From: Deinococcales bacterium
GTDB taxonomy: Bacteria > Deinococcota > Deinococci > Deinococcales > JAAFIG01
Assembly (NCBI GenBank): GCA_013298595.1
Contig: JAAFIG010000014.1
Coordinates: forward strand, 1-64,000
DNA: 64,000 nucleotides
Direction of reading: 5' to 3'
Part shown: one piece after another, positions 33,502 through 43,739 of the stretch
Position numbering within the stretch: the first letter of the stretch is position 1
How the letters are laid out: each line of letters begins with the position of its first letter
Notes under the pieces: generated by a model
What the model was told of the DNA's origin: nothing
The model's database searches: none
Seen by the model: only the letters and a program-made list of their open reading frames with translations
Made by a program: the position numbers and the translations under genes

Positions 33502-35448
33502 ATGAAAAAATTACTGGCATTTTTCCTTGTCTTTGCAACCATTGCCTTTGCCCAAATAACTGGCACCAGAGCGCCCAGTACTCGAGCCGATACTTGGTAT
33601 GCCAATGCTGTGTTTTACCAAGTTTTTGTGCGTTCGTTTCAAGATTCTAATGGTGATGGCATTGGTGATTTAAACGGACTAACCACCAGACTTGATTACT
33701 TAAAAAATCTGGGCATTACGGCTTTATGGCTCAATCCAATTCATCCTAGCCCGAGTTATCATGGGTACGATATTACCGATTACAAAGGGATTAATCCTGA
33801 TTATGGAACACTCGAGGATTTTAAGAAATTAATAGCAACAGCTAAAGCAAAAGGCATTCGGATTATTCTTGATTATGTGCCAAATCACACTGCCAGAAGT
33901 CATCCTTGGTTTCAGAATGCCTTAAAAGGTGGCGATAAGAAAAACTGGTATTTGTTCCGCGATACCAATCCTGGTTGGAAACAACCTTGGTCTAATGGTG
34001 GAGCTGCTTGGCATCCTGTGCAAACAGGGGGTAACACCAATACCCGTAAAGTGGTTTTTCCTGGCTCGATCCAAGCTGCTCTTGGTGGCAAAGCATGGAA
34101 CCCTGATGGTGCCGAAACTCGAGCCACCTCTGTTGGGAATGGTATTTTTGAATTGGTTGTGAAATTACCCAAAGGCACTTACGAGTATAAAGTTGCCATT
34201 GGTGGTGGTTGGACAGAAAATTATGGTGCCAATAGCAAAGCCGATGGTGCCAATATTAAACTCGAAGTACCAGCCGATAACACCATTGTTAAATTTGTCT
34301 TTGACGATAACAACAAAGAAATTCTTGACAGCATCAACAATCCAACTCGAGTTAGTGCACCAACACAAATTCCTGTAGCCACCGAGTTTGCCGTCGAAGT
34401 ACCTAGTAAAACAGAGTATTACTACGGTGTTTTTTGGGATGGAATGCCCGATTTAAATTGGCGTAGCGCCGATGTACGCGAAGCCATGTTTGATGCAGCT
34501 AAATACTGGCTCGAGTTAGGTATTGATGGTTTCCGAGTGGATGCTGGGCGCTACATGTACGAAGAGTTTGATAACAACACCCCAGATTCACAAGATGATC
34601 TGGATTGGGTTTTAGATTTCTCGCAATTTATAAAAGGTATCAACCCAGATGCAGCCTTTGTATCTGAAATTTGGACTTCCAACGAAACGGTCGCTAAATA
34701 CTTCCAAGATGGTAATGGTCAGGATATGGGCTTTAATTTTGATTTATCTCGAGCCATTCGTGAGAGCGTCAATAAAGCCAATGCCGAAAGTATCGGGCAA
34801 GTGTTGGCTCGCGTAACAAAAAGTTACCCTAGCAGTGCGGTGGATGCCATTTTCACCAGTAACCACGATATTGAACGTATGCGGTTTTTTAACAGTGGAC
34901 GCTACCGAAGTGCTGCCACATTATTGCTGACATTGCCAGGTACACCGTTTATTTATTATGGTGAAGAAATCGGCTTACCCAATGGTGGAACAAACAACGA
35001 CGAAGCCAAACGAACCCCAATGCGCTGGGATAACAATGCCTTTGCAGGTTTTTCGACCCGCCAACCTTGGCAACTTTTTAGCACCACCGATGCCAATATC
35101 AATGTCGCAGCTCAACAAAAACCAGGCACGCTCTGGACACTCTACAAAAACCTGATTGCTATTCGCCAAGCAAACCCCGCTCTTCGCAGCGGTGGTTATG
35201 CGCCACTTGAAGTCAATAATTCTCGAGTCTTTGCTTTTATTCGCAACCTTGGCACCCAAAAAATAGCTGTTGTCATTAACTTAGACAGCTCGAGTCAACA
35301 AGCTACCTTAAAAACCAAAGGCACTTTGCTTGAAAAAGGTGGACAAGTACGCGAGTTAACCAGCCAAAAAACATTGGTGGCATTAAAAAACAATTATCCA
35401 ATTAAATTATCACCTTACGGTTTTGTGTTACTCGAGATCAAACCTTAA
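33502..35448 (+). CDS. Secreted GH13 alpha-amylase family enzyme with an inserted X25-like module
   Basis: The 648-residue protein has a signal peptide (MKKLLAFFLVFATIAFA) and a GH13 barrel with DYVPNH, GFRVDAGRYMY (nucleophile Asp), FVSEIW (acid/base Glu) and FTSNHDIER (third Asp). Residues about 180-270 (VFPGSIQAALGGKAWNPDGAETRA...YEYKVAIGGGWTENYGAN) are an amylopullulanase X25-type beta-sandwich inserted in the barrel after the early strands. It should hydrolyse starch-like glucans outside the cytoplasm. TAGAAT lies six bases before the ATG, so it is probably leaderless. Confidence 0.92.
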   Translation: MKKLLAFFLVFATIAFAQITGTRAPSTRADTWYANAVFYQVFVRSFQDSNGDGIGDLNGLTTRLDYLKNLGITALWLNPIHPSPSYHGYDITDYKGINPDYGTLEDFKKLIATAKAKGIRIILDYVPNHTARSHPWFQNALKGGDKKNWYLFRDTNPGWKQPWSNGGAAWHPVQTGGNTNTRKVVFPGSIQAALGGKAWNPDGAETRATSVGNGIFELVVKLPKGTYEYKVAIGGGWTENYGANSKADGANIKLEVPADNTIVKFVFDDNNKEILDSINNPTRVSAPTQIPVATEFAVEVPSKTEYYYGVFWDGMPDLNWRSADVREAMFDAAKYWLELGIDGFRVDAGRYMYEEFDNNTPDSQDDLDWVLDFSQFIKGINPDAAFVSEIWTSNETVAKYFQDGNGQDMGFNFDLSRAIRESVNKANAESIGQVLARVTKSYPSSAVDAIFTSNHDIERMRFFNSGRYRSAATLLLTLPGTPFIYYGEEIGLPNGGTNNDEAKRTPMRWDNNAFAGFSTRQPWQLFSTTDANINVAAQQKPGTLWTLYKNLIAIRQANPALRSGGYAPLEVNNSRVFAFIRNLGTQKIAVVINLDSSSQQATLKTKGTLLEKGGQVRELTSQKTLVALKNNYPIKLSPYGFVLLEIKP

Positions 35449-35511
35449 ACAAATCTTAACCATTGATTTTGACTGGCAAGAAATTGTCTTTGCGCGGTAC
35501 AATAAAACTGA

Positions 35512-38500
35512 ATGAACCTTGCACGTCACCGTGAACTTGAGCAATGCAATCAACTTTGGCACTTAGCCAAAGTTAGCAAACCACAATTTGCCATGTTGGT
35601 GGGAACTGCTGGTTTAGGAAAAAGCTATTTTTTACGTAATTTCCTTAGCAGCATTAGTGTTGGCTCAGGCGTGTTGGTCAAAGACTCAAGTTTTCTAACT
35701 GGGTTACTTCGCAGTGCTTTTACAGTATTACAAAACGAACGAGAGCCTGGTTTTCTTAGTGCAGCCAAACGTTTTTGCCCAGAACTGACTTGGACTGTAC
35801 TGGCAAAAGAAAACATTGAATTGCAACGCGAACAAGCTTGGTTAGCTGTCGCCCATGCCTTAGAACGTGTCGCAGTGCGCTTAGGTGGTTTATGTATTTT
35901 ACTCGAGGATATTCATGCTTTTAATAGCGATGACATCACAGCTTTGCGTTTTATGTACCGCCAATGGTTGCACAATCAAACACCTATTTTTTTGTTGGCA
36001 AGTACTCGACCAAGTTTAGATACGGCTATTTTTGAAGGCTTAGAAACAGATGCTTTACTTGCAAAAGCTGATACACCAATCAAACTCGAGTTGCATGCCT
36101 TAGATTTTCAAGGTATTACACTTTTAATCCAGAGTATGTTGCCAAATGCAGATGTACCAGCCGAATTATCCAAATGGATTTTTACTCGCAGTGAAGGGCA
36201 TCCGTTGTATGCCAGCGAGCTACTGCGTTTTTTAATCAGTGGTGGCGCAATCCAAAACTTGGGAGCAACATGGCAATTTCAAGCACCACCTGATACCACT
36301 GTGCCACATGGTTTAGAAGCTGTTTTACTCTCGAGGTTAGCTACAGCTCGAGCCGAAAACCAAGTTTGGTTTGCCCTTTCAAACTTAGCCGTACTTGGTC
36401 ATGCTGTCACCCAAGCCGAATGGACAGCATTGTGTCAATTGCCAAATGAAACCATGCAACGGATCTCGAGACGATTGGTGACACTTGGTTTGGTACGAGC
36501 CACACTGACAACAGCCATTGCCCGTTTTGAACCAGCCCATCCTTTATACCCGCCGTTAATTCAGAGTCTACAAACTGAAAGCGAAACCATAGCCAACCAC
36601 CAACGGGCTTTGACAGTCACTCAAGATATCCGACAACGTGCCCGTCATGCTCGAGCTTGTGAGCATCCAGAGGCATTACAAATGACCCAGGAAGCTTTGA
36701 TGTACTTTCAAAATAATTATCAGTGGGCGGATTATTTTGAAAATGCCGAAATCGCTCTTGGATACGAATTAACCAAAAACGAACGCACCGAATTACTAGA
36801 AACCATGACCAATGCACTGGTTATCCAAACACAGTTTCAAGCTGCGATTGATTTGATTGAAAAACAGCAATTAAACACACCTCGAGCCATTCGGTTGTAC
36901 TCGTATTGTTTAGCCCGATTGGTACGTGACCGCGAAGGTTTTGACTACACAAACCGCCATATTGCAGCCCTTAATTGGGAGATTCGTTATTACTGGACAT
37001 GCTTTCCAATGCGTTTAGGGATGCAAGAAGTTGCTTTAGCACGTTTGCAAGAAGCTTTTATTTTAAGTGCCGAAAATAGCGATGAACGCTACACCGCTTT
37101 GATGTGCCAACATTGGTATGCTAAAATTTACGAGCCACACAGTCTGGGTAAACAAATAGAATTATTTGAACAAATTTATAAAATCGAAGAAATTTTAACT
37201 GGTTCGGTCACATTGTGGTATTGGCAAGCTGAAGCATTCACCGAACTTGGCGAAATCACTCGAGCGCAAAATATGATGCAAACCATTCTCGAGCATTTCC
37301 GTATCAAACCAAATGATGGTTCAGAAGCTAATTTGTTGGTAGCATTGGCTCGGGTCAAGGTTGCACAAGAAAATTATCTCGAAGCACGGCAGCATTACTT
37401 AGCGGCTTTACGGGTTGCAACCAGCAGCTTAGATTGGATTCACCAAAGTTACGCTCATTATGGTTTATATATCTGCGATTATGCCTTGGGACTCGAGATA
37501 ACACAACATCTCGAGCGTTACCATGCCACCAATGCCAGTATGCACTTTATTCGTTACGATGCACCCAAAGATTTGGAAATTGCTTGGCGTGAAGCCAGTC
37601 TGGGACGGCTCGAGGCAACCGAACGCAGCCGTATTCAGCCACTTTTAGATGCCGCACTGGGCAGCGATTGTTTTGCTGCTGCACGACTTTACTTGCTCGA
37701 GAATAACCATCAAGCAGCTCTTGAAGTGCTGAAACGCTGGCAACCACAAGTCTGGCAAGAAGTTGGAATGCTCAAAACACAACAAAAACCTGCTGAATAC
37801 GCTTTACTCGAGGGATTAGCTCAGCGCCACAGTGGTAAAAAATCGGTAGCCGCTCGAGCTTTTGCAGAGGCTAAAGAAATCGCAGTCAGCAACAACTTGG
37901 CAACAAAATTACTCGAGATTGAACTCGCATTATCATTGGTGGCTGCTGCTCCAAACGCGGCGGCTCTCGAGCAATTACGCAGTCTTGGTGCCATCGGGCA
38001 AGCCCAATGGTTACGTATATTATTTGCTGGTGCACTTGAATCACTCGAGTTTCATCACAAAACCGATATTAGCAATACCAGTACATTTATTCGCACTCTT
38101 GGCACATTTGGACTCGAGGAAAATGGCAAACTCAAACCGTGGAAAGCCCAAAAACCACGCGAATTACTGGCATTACTGATTTGTGCTTCGCTCGAGCAAA
38201 ACAGTGGTTTTATCACTCGAGAAGAAATCCTTGATACCGTTTGGGCAAACAACGACCCTAGCACCGCCGATGGTGCCTTTCGGGTGACTGTCTCGAGACT
38301 ACGTGACACTCTAGGCAATGCTGCTAAAATCGAGCGTGATTCACAAGGCAGGTATGGTTTAGTCAATGCCAATTTGGATATTAGTCAATTCCTGACCGCC
38401 ATCGAAAAACACGATCTTGAACGGGCAGTCACTTGGTACAACGGTGAATATCTGCCCTCCATAGACTTAGAAAAAGTCAATATTTTACGTGAAAAACTAC

Positions 38501-38778
38501 GAGCCTATTGGCGCGAAACCATGCTCAAACTTGCCTTTGAACACAACGAAACCAGAGCCGCAACAATCTACGAACAATTACTCGAGTCCGACCCACTCGA
38601 CCTTGAAGCTTTGCAGGGTTTAGCCAAGTCATGGCAAGCTCTTGGTGCAAACTTACGCCTATTACGTGTTCTCGAGAAATCCAAAGATCGATTCACTGAA
38701 GATGTTGGCGAGCTACCCCACGAATTAACCCAACTTTTACGGCACGTCCGTAGCTCAAGTTTTGTGGTACGGCAATAA
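35512..38778 (+). CDS. AAA ATPase transcriptional regulator with BTAD domain
   Basis: The 1088-residue protein has an N-terminal AAA_16-type ATPase (VGTAGLGKSYFLRNF as Walker A, ILLEDIHAF as Walker B), a long helical TPR-like middle (about 380-850), and a C-terminal OmpR-like winged helix plus bacterial transcriptional activator domain (PRELLALLICAS...TREEILDTVW, RVTVSRLRDTLGN; about 860-1080). This is the MalT/SARP-like STAND style, with the DNA-binding part at the C-terminus. It lies 63 bases after the amylase gene and may control starch use. TACAAT is eight bases before the ATG. Confidence 0.88.
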   Translation: MNLARHRELEQCNQLWHLAKVSKPQFAMLVGTAGLGKSYFLRNFLSSISVGSGVLVKDSSFLTGLLRSAFTVLQNEREPGFLSAAKRFCPELTWTVLAKENIELQREQAWLAVAHALERVAVRLGGLCILLEDIHAFNSDDITALRFMYRQWLHNQTPIFLLASTRPSLDTAIFEGLETDALLAKADTPIKLELHALDFQGITLLIQSMLPNADVPAELSKWIFTRSEGHPLYASELLRFLISGGAIQNLGATWQFQAPPDTTVPHGLEAVLLSRLATARAENQVWFALSNLAVLGHAVTQAEWTALCQLPNETMQRISRRLVTLGLVRATLTTAIARFEPAHPLYPPLIQSLQTESETIANHQRALTVTQDIRQRARHARACEHPEALQMTQEALMYFQNNYQWADYFENAEIALGYELTKNERTELLETMTNALVIQTQFQAAIDLIEKQQLNTPRAIRLYSYCLARLVRDREGFDYTNRHIAALNWEIRYYWTCFPMRLGMQEVALARLQEAFILSAENSDERYTALMCQHWYAKIYEPHSLGKQIELFEQIYKIEEILTGSVTLWYWQAEAFTELGEITRAQNMMQTILEHFRIKPNDGSEANLLVALARVKVAQENYLEARQHYLAALRVATSSLDWIHQSYAHYGLYICDYALGLEITQHLERYHATNASMHFIRYDAPKDLEIAWREASLGRLEATERSRIQPLLDAALGSDCFAAARLYLLENNHQAALEVLKRWQPQVWQEVGMLKTQQKPAEYALLEGLAQRHSGKKSVAARAFAEAKEIAVSNNLATKLLEIELALSLVAAAPNAAALEQLRSLGAIGQAQWLRILFAGALESLEFHHKTDISNTSTFIRTLGTFGLEENGKLKPWKAQKPRELLALLICASLEQNSGFITREEILDTVWANNDPSTADGAFRVTVSRLRDTLGNAAKIERDSQGRYGLVNANLDISQFLTAIEKHDLERAVTWYNGEYLPSIDLEKVNILREKLRAYWRETMLKLAFEHNETRAATIYEQLLESDPLDLEALQGLAKSWQALGANLRLLRVLEKSKDRFTEDVGELPHELTQLLRHVRSSSFVVRQ

Positions 38779-38830
38779 GCCAGCAAACCCCTTGCAGTTA
38801 TTGGCAAAACATCAGGTAGAATAGCGTGTT

Positions 38831-39385
38831 ATGAAAGAAATTTTATCCGACACCCGCACCCGCATGGGCAAAGCCATCGAAGCCCTCGAGCATCACCTCA
38901 GCGTTCTGCGTACAGGACGTGCAAACCCAAGTATGTTGCAAAAAATTACCATGGATTATTACGGTTCAGAAATGCCAATTAACCAAATGGCAAATATCAC
39001 CGCACCAGATGCCCGTACATTGGTGGTCACACCTTTTGACCGCTCGAGCTTAGCCGGTATCGAAAAAGCTGTCCGAGACTCAGACCTTGGCTTAAACCCA
39101 GCCAATAAAGGTGATGCCTTGTACATCACTATTCCAGCTTTGACCGAAGAGCGCCGTAAGGAACTGGTCAAAACCGCGCATAAGTACACTGAAGAAGCCA
39201 AAGTTGCTATTCGTAACATCCGCCAAGATGCCAATAAAGCCGTTAAACAACTCGAGAAAGATAAACTTGCCAGCCAAGATGAAGTTAAACGTGGCGAAGT
39301 TGATGTACAAAAAATTACGGATGAACACATTGCCAAAGCCGAAAAGACCCTCGAGCAAAAAGAATCTGATATTCTCGGATCGTAA
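38831..39385 (+). CDS. frr: Ribosome recycling factor
   Basis: The 184-residue protein matches [47 protein letters not shown] and the C-terminal three-helix bundle ending [10 protein letters not shown]. With EF-G it splits post-termination ribosomes. The promoter -10 TAGAAT (38817-38822) lies eight bases from the ATG, so the mRNA is probably leaderless. It is followed by a strong terminator shared with the convergent ABC permease gene. No pyrH or tsf is adjacent. Confidence 0.97.
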   Translation: MKEILSDTRTRMGKAIEALEHHLSVLRTGRANPSMLQKITMDYYGSEMPINQMANITAPDARTLVVTPFDRSSLAGIEKAVRDSDLGLNPANKGDALYITIPALTEERRKELVKTAHKYTEEAKVAIRNIRQDANKAVKQLEKDKLASQDEVKRGEVDVQKITDEHIAKAEKTLEQKESDILGS

Positions 39386-39400
39386 AAAGCTATAAACTAT

Positions 39401-39430
39401 AAAAGACAAAAGCTTTCGCTTTTGTCTTTT
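39401..39430. terminator. Bidirectional terminator between frr and the ABC permease gene
   Basis: A perfect 13-bp stem aaaagacaaaagc/gcttttgtctttt with loop tttc has T-rich 3' sides on both strands. It overlaps the stop codon of the minus-strand permease. Confidence 0.9.
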
Positions 39431-40253
39431 ATAAATCTTTACGTTCAAAGATCAGCATACTGGCAACAATACCAATGGCTGTATAAATCAGCAGTAGTAC
39501 TAAAGATTGCTGAGTGGTATAAGTCGAAGCACGCAATGGCGAATAGGCATCTAGGTGTTCGGTTAAAAGCAGCGGACGTAGCCAAGTAAAAACTTTTAGC
39601 ATACCCATCAGCAAAATAACACCAACACCTGCCAGTGCAGCAGCAGCTGTATTTAAGTACAAAACACCAAAAACAATTGCCAGCACTGCTATTGGAGCCA
39701 GAATCACACCAGCCACCAAATACCCCTGCGCTAATTCGGCTAATGCCCCAAAAGGCGATAAATCCCCAGCACCGACAAAACCACCTTCGGCTAAACCAGT
39801 GCCGCCATTAAAGGTGCCAATACCATAGCGAATACCACCAATCACTAAACCACCAATCAGTGTGCTCATTAAAAGCAAAAACGGGTATAAAATAGCAATA
39901 AACAACTTAGAAAGAATAACTCGAGTTCTCGAGACTGGACGCAATAACAATGGGCGCAAAGTACCCCAGTCCATTTCACCGCCAACCAATTCGGCGCATG
40001 TGACAGCGGTTAAAAGCGGTAACATAAATGGCATCATGATGTACAACGCCATACCAGGTACTTGCCAACCAGAAACCAGTAACACATCGGCACCAATCAC
40101 TTCGGCAATGCCTTCGTCTGGGGCAAGCGTTAAAATAGCAGGTAAAATAAATGCCACCAACAAACCAAGTTTGACACTACGAAAACCCAGTAATTTCTTA
40201 AACTCGAGTGAGAGTACACCGTAACCAGCTTGGGTTGACCAATTTTTTGTCAT
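39429..40253 (-). CDS. ABC-2 type transporter permease
   Basis: The 274-residue membrane protein has about six helices and the ABC-2 family pattern (AELVGGEMDWGTLRPLLLRPVSRTRVILSKL). It forms the membrane part of an exporter with the ATPase encoded 53 bases upstream. AAGGAA precedes the ATG. Substrate unknown; such two-gene exporters often move drugs, peptides or lipids. Confidence 0.9.
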   Translation of the reverse strand: MTKNWSTQAGYGVLSLEFKKLLGFRSVKLGLLVAFILPAILTLAPDEGIAEVIGADVLLVSGWQVPGMALYIMMPFMLPLLTAVTCAELVGGEMDWGTLRPLLLRPVSRTRVILSKLFIAILYPFLLLMSTLIGGLVIGGIRYGIGTFNGGTGLAEGGFVGAGDLSPFGALAELAQGYLVAGVILAPIAVLAIVFGVLYLNTAAAALAGVGVILLMGMLKVFTWLRPLLLTEHLDAYSPLRASTYTTQQSLVLLLIYTAIGIVASMLIFERKDL

Positions 40254-40305
40254 GGGGATTCCTTTAGACTACAAAGTTATACGATTTTTATCTCGAGCGA
40301 TGATC

Positions 40306-41286
40306 TTAGAATTCGCGTTCAACACGTTCGCGGTAGTATTCGTACAAATCAAAATGATCTGGGTTAGCTTCAAACATGCGGATACCTTCGACTGCTAAAG
40401 CTCGAATGGCTTCAGGGGCACGAAGTTCAGAATCCAAATGAGCAATCACATAAGGCGAACGGGCAAATGAACGGGTCACAAAAGGTTGCGTGGACAGAGC
40501 CGCCGCTGCTCGAGGGGCATCATCTACACGGAAACGAAACGCGGTACTACGCGCACCAAGGTCTACTTCGTCGAGCAATTTGCCACTCGAGAGAATACCC
40601 ACACGATGGGCATACTGCGAAACTTCCCGCAAGTGATGGGTAGATAAAATCACGGCTGTGCCAGAAGCTGCCATGTTAGAAAGCACACGATGCACTAAGT
40701 TAATACCAAGCGGGTCTAAACCACTGGTCGGTTCGTCCAAAACCAAAACTCGAGGGTTGGTGAGAATAGCGGCGGCTAAACCAAGACGTTGGCGTTGACC
40801 CAAACTATATTCTTTAACAATACGGTCCTGCATTCGTAATAATTCCACCAGTGTTAAAACCTCGCGGATACGGTTTTCATCCAGTTTTAAGGTTTCGCGT
40901 AAATCTGTGCCATAACCAAAACCACCCGCTAGTTTTGCATGGGCTTGTAAATTTTCTTTACCTGTCATGTGTGGATAAAAAGCTGCTGGCGCTTCGACTA
41001 CTGCACCCAAAGCACGCCGAACTTGCGAACCGCCTGTGTGTACATCCTTACCGCATAACAACATTTTACCCGCAGTTGGATAAGACAGCCCTGTGATAAT
41101 CCGAATAATCGTGGTTTTACCAGCGCCATTAGGTCCGGCTAAAGCATAGACTTCGCCAGGTAAAACCTGAAACGAAACATTATCCAGCACAGGATAACGA
41201 CCATATCGCTTAGAGACACCTCGGACTTCAATTGCAGGTTCTTTCGCCGTCAGAACAGTACGGGCTGGGGCAACAAATTCAGTCAT
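40306..41286 (-). CDS. ABC transporter ATP-binding protein
   Basis: The 326-residue ATPase has Walker A AGPNGAGKTTI, signature YSLGQRQRLGLA (variant LSGGQ), Walker B RVLVLDEPTSGLD and switch STHHLREV, the DRA/BcrA-type exporter class, with a 90-residue C-terminal extension. It partners the ABC-2 permease. TAAACT seven bases before the ATG suggests a leaderless start, although the PIG-L gene ends only 15 bases upstream. Confidence 0.94.
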   Translation of the reverse strand: MTEFVAPARTVLTAKEPAIEVRGVSKRYGRYPVLDNVSFQVLPGEVYALAGPNGAGKTTIIRIITGLSYPTAGKMLLCGKDVHTGGSQVRRALGAVVEAPAAFYPHMTGKENLQAHAKLAGGFGYGTDLRETLKLDENRIREVLTLVELLRMQDRIVKEYSLGQRQRLGLAAAILTNPRVLVLDEPTSGLDPLGINLVHRVLSNMAASGTAVILSTHHLREVSQYAHRVGILSSGKLLDEVDLGARSTAFRFRVDDAPRAAAALSTQPFVTRSFARSPYVIAHLDSELRAPEAIRALAVEGIRMFEANPDHFDLYEYYRERVEREF

Positions 41287-41301
41287 TAAGAACAGTTTAC
41301 A

Positions 41302-42030
41302 TTACAAATCGCTTCCAGCGTCAGATTCATTCCAAACTGGTACGATTCGCCGAAAAGTCTCGAGCGGAATACGTTCAGGTAATCTTGAAAGAAAACCAAC
41401 TGTGGACAGCGCTTGGGTGCGGTGAGCTGCAATAGCACGAAGTTTTGGTACTAGATAAGCTGTCACATCCCGAAAATGGGTTGGCGGCAACCAAGTATCT
41501 GCCCAGTCTGGATTTAAAAGCACAGGATTGGCAAATGAGTACACTTTGGTACCACGTGCCAAATGCCCACCTTGCTCGAGCGCAGCCATAGCCACTTGAT
41601 GCGAAGCAATATGGTCTGGATGGCGATTCGAGCCATCAGCAGGAAAAGTAATCACAATTTTAGGTTGCCAAGTCTCGAGCAAGGCTAAAACTTGAGCAGT
41701 TGCTTCTGGTACAAAATCTTGTAAACCACCCAAAAATTGGGCTGGAGCAGCATCTTGATGATTGCTGGTGCGTTCGGCAGGTGCAGCGTCAGGAAAATCG
41801 AGTTGCACAAAATTTGTCACAGAAACAGCTTTGACACTTTCAAGCAATTCCAAAGCACGAAACTCAGGCAGTTCTTCTTGTGAACACAAACCAAGGCTGC
41901 GCCCACTCGAGCCTTTGGTTAAGGTAATTAAACCTGTTTTTAAGCCCTTTGCCGCAAACTCGGCAAGCGTTCCACCAGTTCCGTAGCATTCGTCGTCGGG
42001 ATGAGCCACAATTAAACAAAGATCAAGCAC
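41302..42030 (-). CDS. PIG-L family deacetylase
   Basis: With GTG 42030 as start (TATGCT six bases upstream) the 242-residue protein begins MLDLCLIVAHPDDECYGTGG; the track start is in noncoding sequence. The zinc-binding motifs AHPDDE and NRHPDHIASH mark the LmbE/PIG-L fold of N-acetylglucosamine deacetylases. BshB-like enzymes of this family make bacillithiol in Deinococcus, so that role is plausible here, but mycothiol-S-conjugate or other amide hydrolysis cannot be excluded. Confidence 0.88.
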   Translation of the reverse strand: MLDLCLIVAHPDDECYGTGGTLAEFAAKGLKTGLITLTKGSSGRSLGLCSQEELPEFRALELLESVKAVSVTNFVQLDFPDAAPAERTSNHQDAAPAQFLGGLQDFVPEATAQVLALLETWQPKIVITFPADGSNRHPDHIASHQVAMAALEQGGHLARGTKVYSFANPVLLNPDWADTWLPPTHFRDVTAYLVPKLRAIAAHRTQALSTVGFLSRLPERIPLETFRRIVPVWNESDAGSDL

Positions 42031-42135
42031 ATGACAAGCATACCGCAATCTTACAAAGCTCGAGTTATGATAAACCACAATGCAGCAAGCTCCGCAGTTA
42101 TTCACAAAAAGCACTCGAGTTATGAAACAGCTTTT

Positions 42136-43023
42136 ATGATAAATGCCTTACTCGAGGTGATTTTACCTGTTTTGTTTGTGGTCTTAGCTGGTGTTGCCTT
42201 TGGACGTTTTCTCAAACCAGATGCACAAACCATTTCCAAAGTCACACTGTATGCCTTATCGCCAAGTTTAGCCTTTTACAGTCTCGCTCACACCGAAGCT
42301 AAACTCGAGAGTGCTGTCAAAATTTTATTGGCATATATTTTGTTTGTACTGATTATGGGTCGGGTAACTTGGCTGTCAAGCCGCGACCAAACCGATGAAA
42401 CTCGGCGAGCAATGGTAGCTGGCGTGATAACAGGGAACAATGGCAATTTTGGATTACCAATATCACTCTTTGCCTTTGGACAAGCAGGACTCGAGCTAAA
42501 CTTAGTTGTTTTTACCATCAGCATGTTTATGACTTTTGTGGTCACACCCAGCGTGCTCCGCGATGGTAGCTGGCGCTCGAGAATCAAAACTGTGCTCACA
42601 TTGCCATTGATATGGGCAGCATTGGCAGGCGTACTCCTCAATGTACTCGATCTGCAAATACCCACAGGTTTTGACCGAGGCATTAAACTCCTTGCTGATG
42701 CAGCCGTACCAATGCTGCTGCTCAGCCTTGGTCTACAAGTCGGCTCGAGTGGCTTACCAACCCTATCTCGAGCCTTAATTCGCACTGTTGCTTTGCGTTT
42801 GATTCTTGGACCCTTTATTGCCTTATTTCTGGCTTGGTTGGTTGGGGCAAACGGACTCGAGCGCGGCGTACTGATTCTCTCGAGCGCCATGCCCACAGCA
42901 ATCAACGCGTTCTTAATCGCTCAAGAACTCAAAGCTGATAGCAAACTTTTATCAGGTATTGTGATTCTAACAACGCTATTTAGCATTCCTGTGATTGCGA
43001 TTGTCGTAACATTACTGCGTTAA
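42136..43023 (+). CDS. AEC family auxin-efflux-type transporter
   Basis: The ATG at 42136 starts the first membrane helix, MINALLEVILPVLFVVLAGVAFGRFL; the track start at 42031 lies over the divergent gene. The 295 residues form about ten helices with the AEC/YfdV-like pattern and GNNGNFGLPISLF. Family members move organic acids such as malate, or auxin-like compounds. Substrate unknown. It converges with the Uma2 gene, overlapping its stop by four bases. Confidence 0.85.
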   Translation: MINALLEVILPVLFVVLAGVAFGRFLKPDAQTISKVTLYALSPSLAFYSLAHTEAKLESAVKILLAYILFVLIMGRVTWLSSRDQTDETRRAMVAGVITGNNGNFGLPISLFAFGQAGLELNLVVFTISMFMTFVVTPSVLRDGSWRSRIKTVLTLPLIWAALAGVLLNVLDLQIPTGFDRGIKLLADAAVPMLLLSLGLQVGSSGLPTLSRALIRTVALRLILGPFIALFLAWLVGANGLERGVLILSSAMPTAINAFLIAQELKADSKLLSGIVILTTLFSIPVIAIVVTLLR

Positions 43024-43586
43024 ATCTCGAATGGCACGTCTTCATAGATTTCCTTGAGCGTCATAGAAAAATCCGCACAACTAAACTCGAGTGAGCCTGT
43101 TTCCTCGAGAATACTGTACTCCCAAGTTCCAGCAGCATTGCGTTTATAGCACTCGAGAAATTTCTTATCTTGGCGTACTAGCACATACATTTTCAGGCTT
43201 GGAATCTTTTGATAATTGAACAACTTTTCACCACGGTCAATATCTTCTGTGCTATCAGATAGAACTTCGACGATGAGGCAAGGATTTATAATGAGCAAGT
43301 GATTGACATCATCATCGCAACTGACCACAACATCTGGATAATAGCCAACACCATTTGGGGTGCGAAGTTTGACGTTTTCCATATACGCCCCACAGTTTGC
43401 TTTGCTGCGAACCGCGATTCTGGCTTTGGCATAGATATTTCCAGTAATGACATTATGAAATTTTGTAGCACCAGCCATTGCGAACATAAAACCATCCACA
43501 AATTCATGGCGGGTTGTAGCGGTTTCCTCGAGTTCAAGGTACTGCTCGACGGTCAGCCGTTCGGTGTTCGTGGCGACTCTAGGCAT
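43020..43586 (-). CDS. Uma2 family (DUF820) putative endonuclease
   Basis: From the ATG at 43586 the protein has 188 residues. It shows the DUF820/Uma2 restriction-endonuclease-like fold: LTVEQYLELEETATTRHEFVDG, YYPDVVVSC (PD catalytic), and LIVEVLSDSTEDIDRGEKLFNYQK (the later E-x-x-S...K). Such proteins are common in cyanobacteria and Deinococcota; their targets are unknown. The promoter is TTGGCA-17-TATACT with only six bases to the ATG, a clear leaderless start. Confidence 0.88.
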   Translation of the reverse strand: MPRVATNTERLTVEQYLELEETATTRHEFVDGFMFAMAGATKFHNVITGNIYAKARIAVRSKANCGAYMENVKLRTPNGVGYYPDVVVSCDDDVNHLLIINPCLIVEVLSDSTEDIDRGEKLFNYQKIPSLKMYVLVRQDKKFLECYKRNAAGTWEYSILEETGSLEFSCADFSMTLKEIYEDVPFEI

Positions 43587-43591
43587 GGGTT

Positions 43592-43621
43592 TAGTATAGC
43601 GAGGTCGGGTTAATTTGCCAA
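43592..43621 (-). promoter_or_regulatory. Sigma-70-type promoter of the Uma2 gene
   Basis: The minus strand reads TTGGCA, 17 bases, TATACT, then aaaccc and the ATG. Both boxes are close to consensus with ideal spacing. Confidence 0.8.
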
Positions 43622-43739
43622 ATTCACTACCGTTTTTGAACAAATATTTGAACTCGAGAAGCCGGTGCTGATGCTTGAGTCATAACAAAAACCACGTTGC
43701 TCTCAAGTTTTGCAACGTGGCAGTCAAGGGTTGAGGATT

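Noticed and set aside
43020-43586. Uma2-type nuclease as the CTCGAG-specific enzyme
   Set aside because: Uma2/DUF820 proteins are common and have no known site; there is no adjacent methyltransferase and no evidence linking it to the word.
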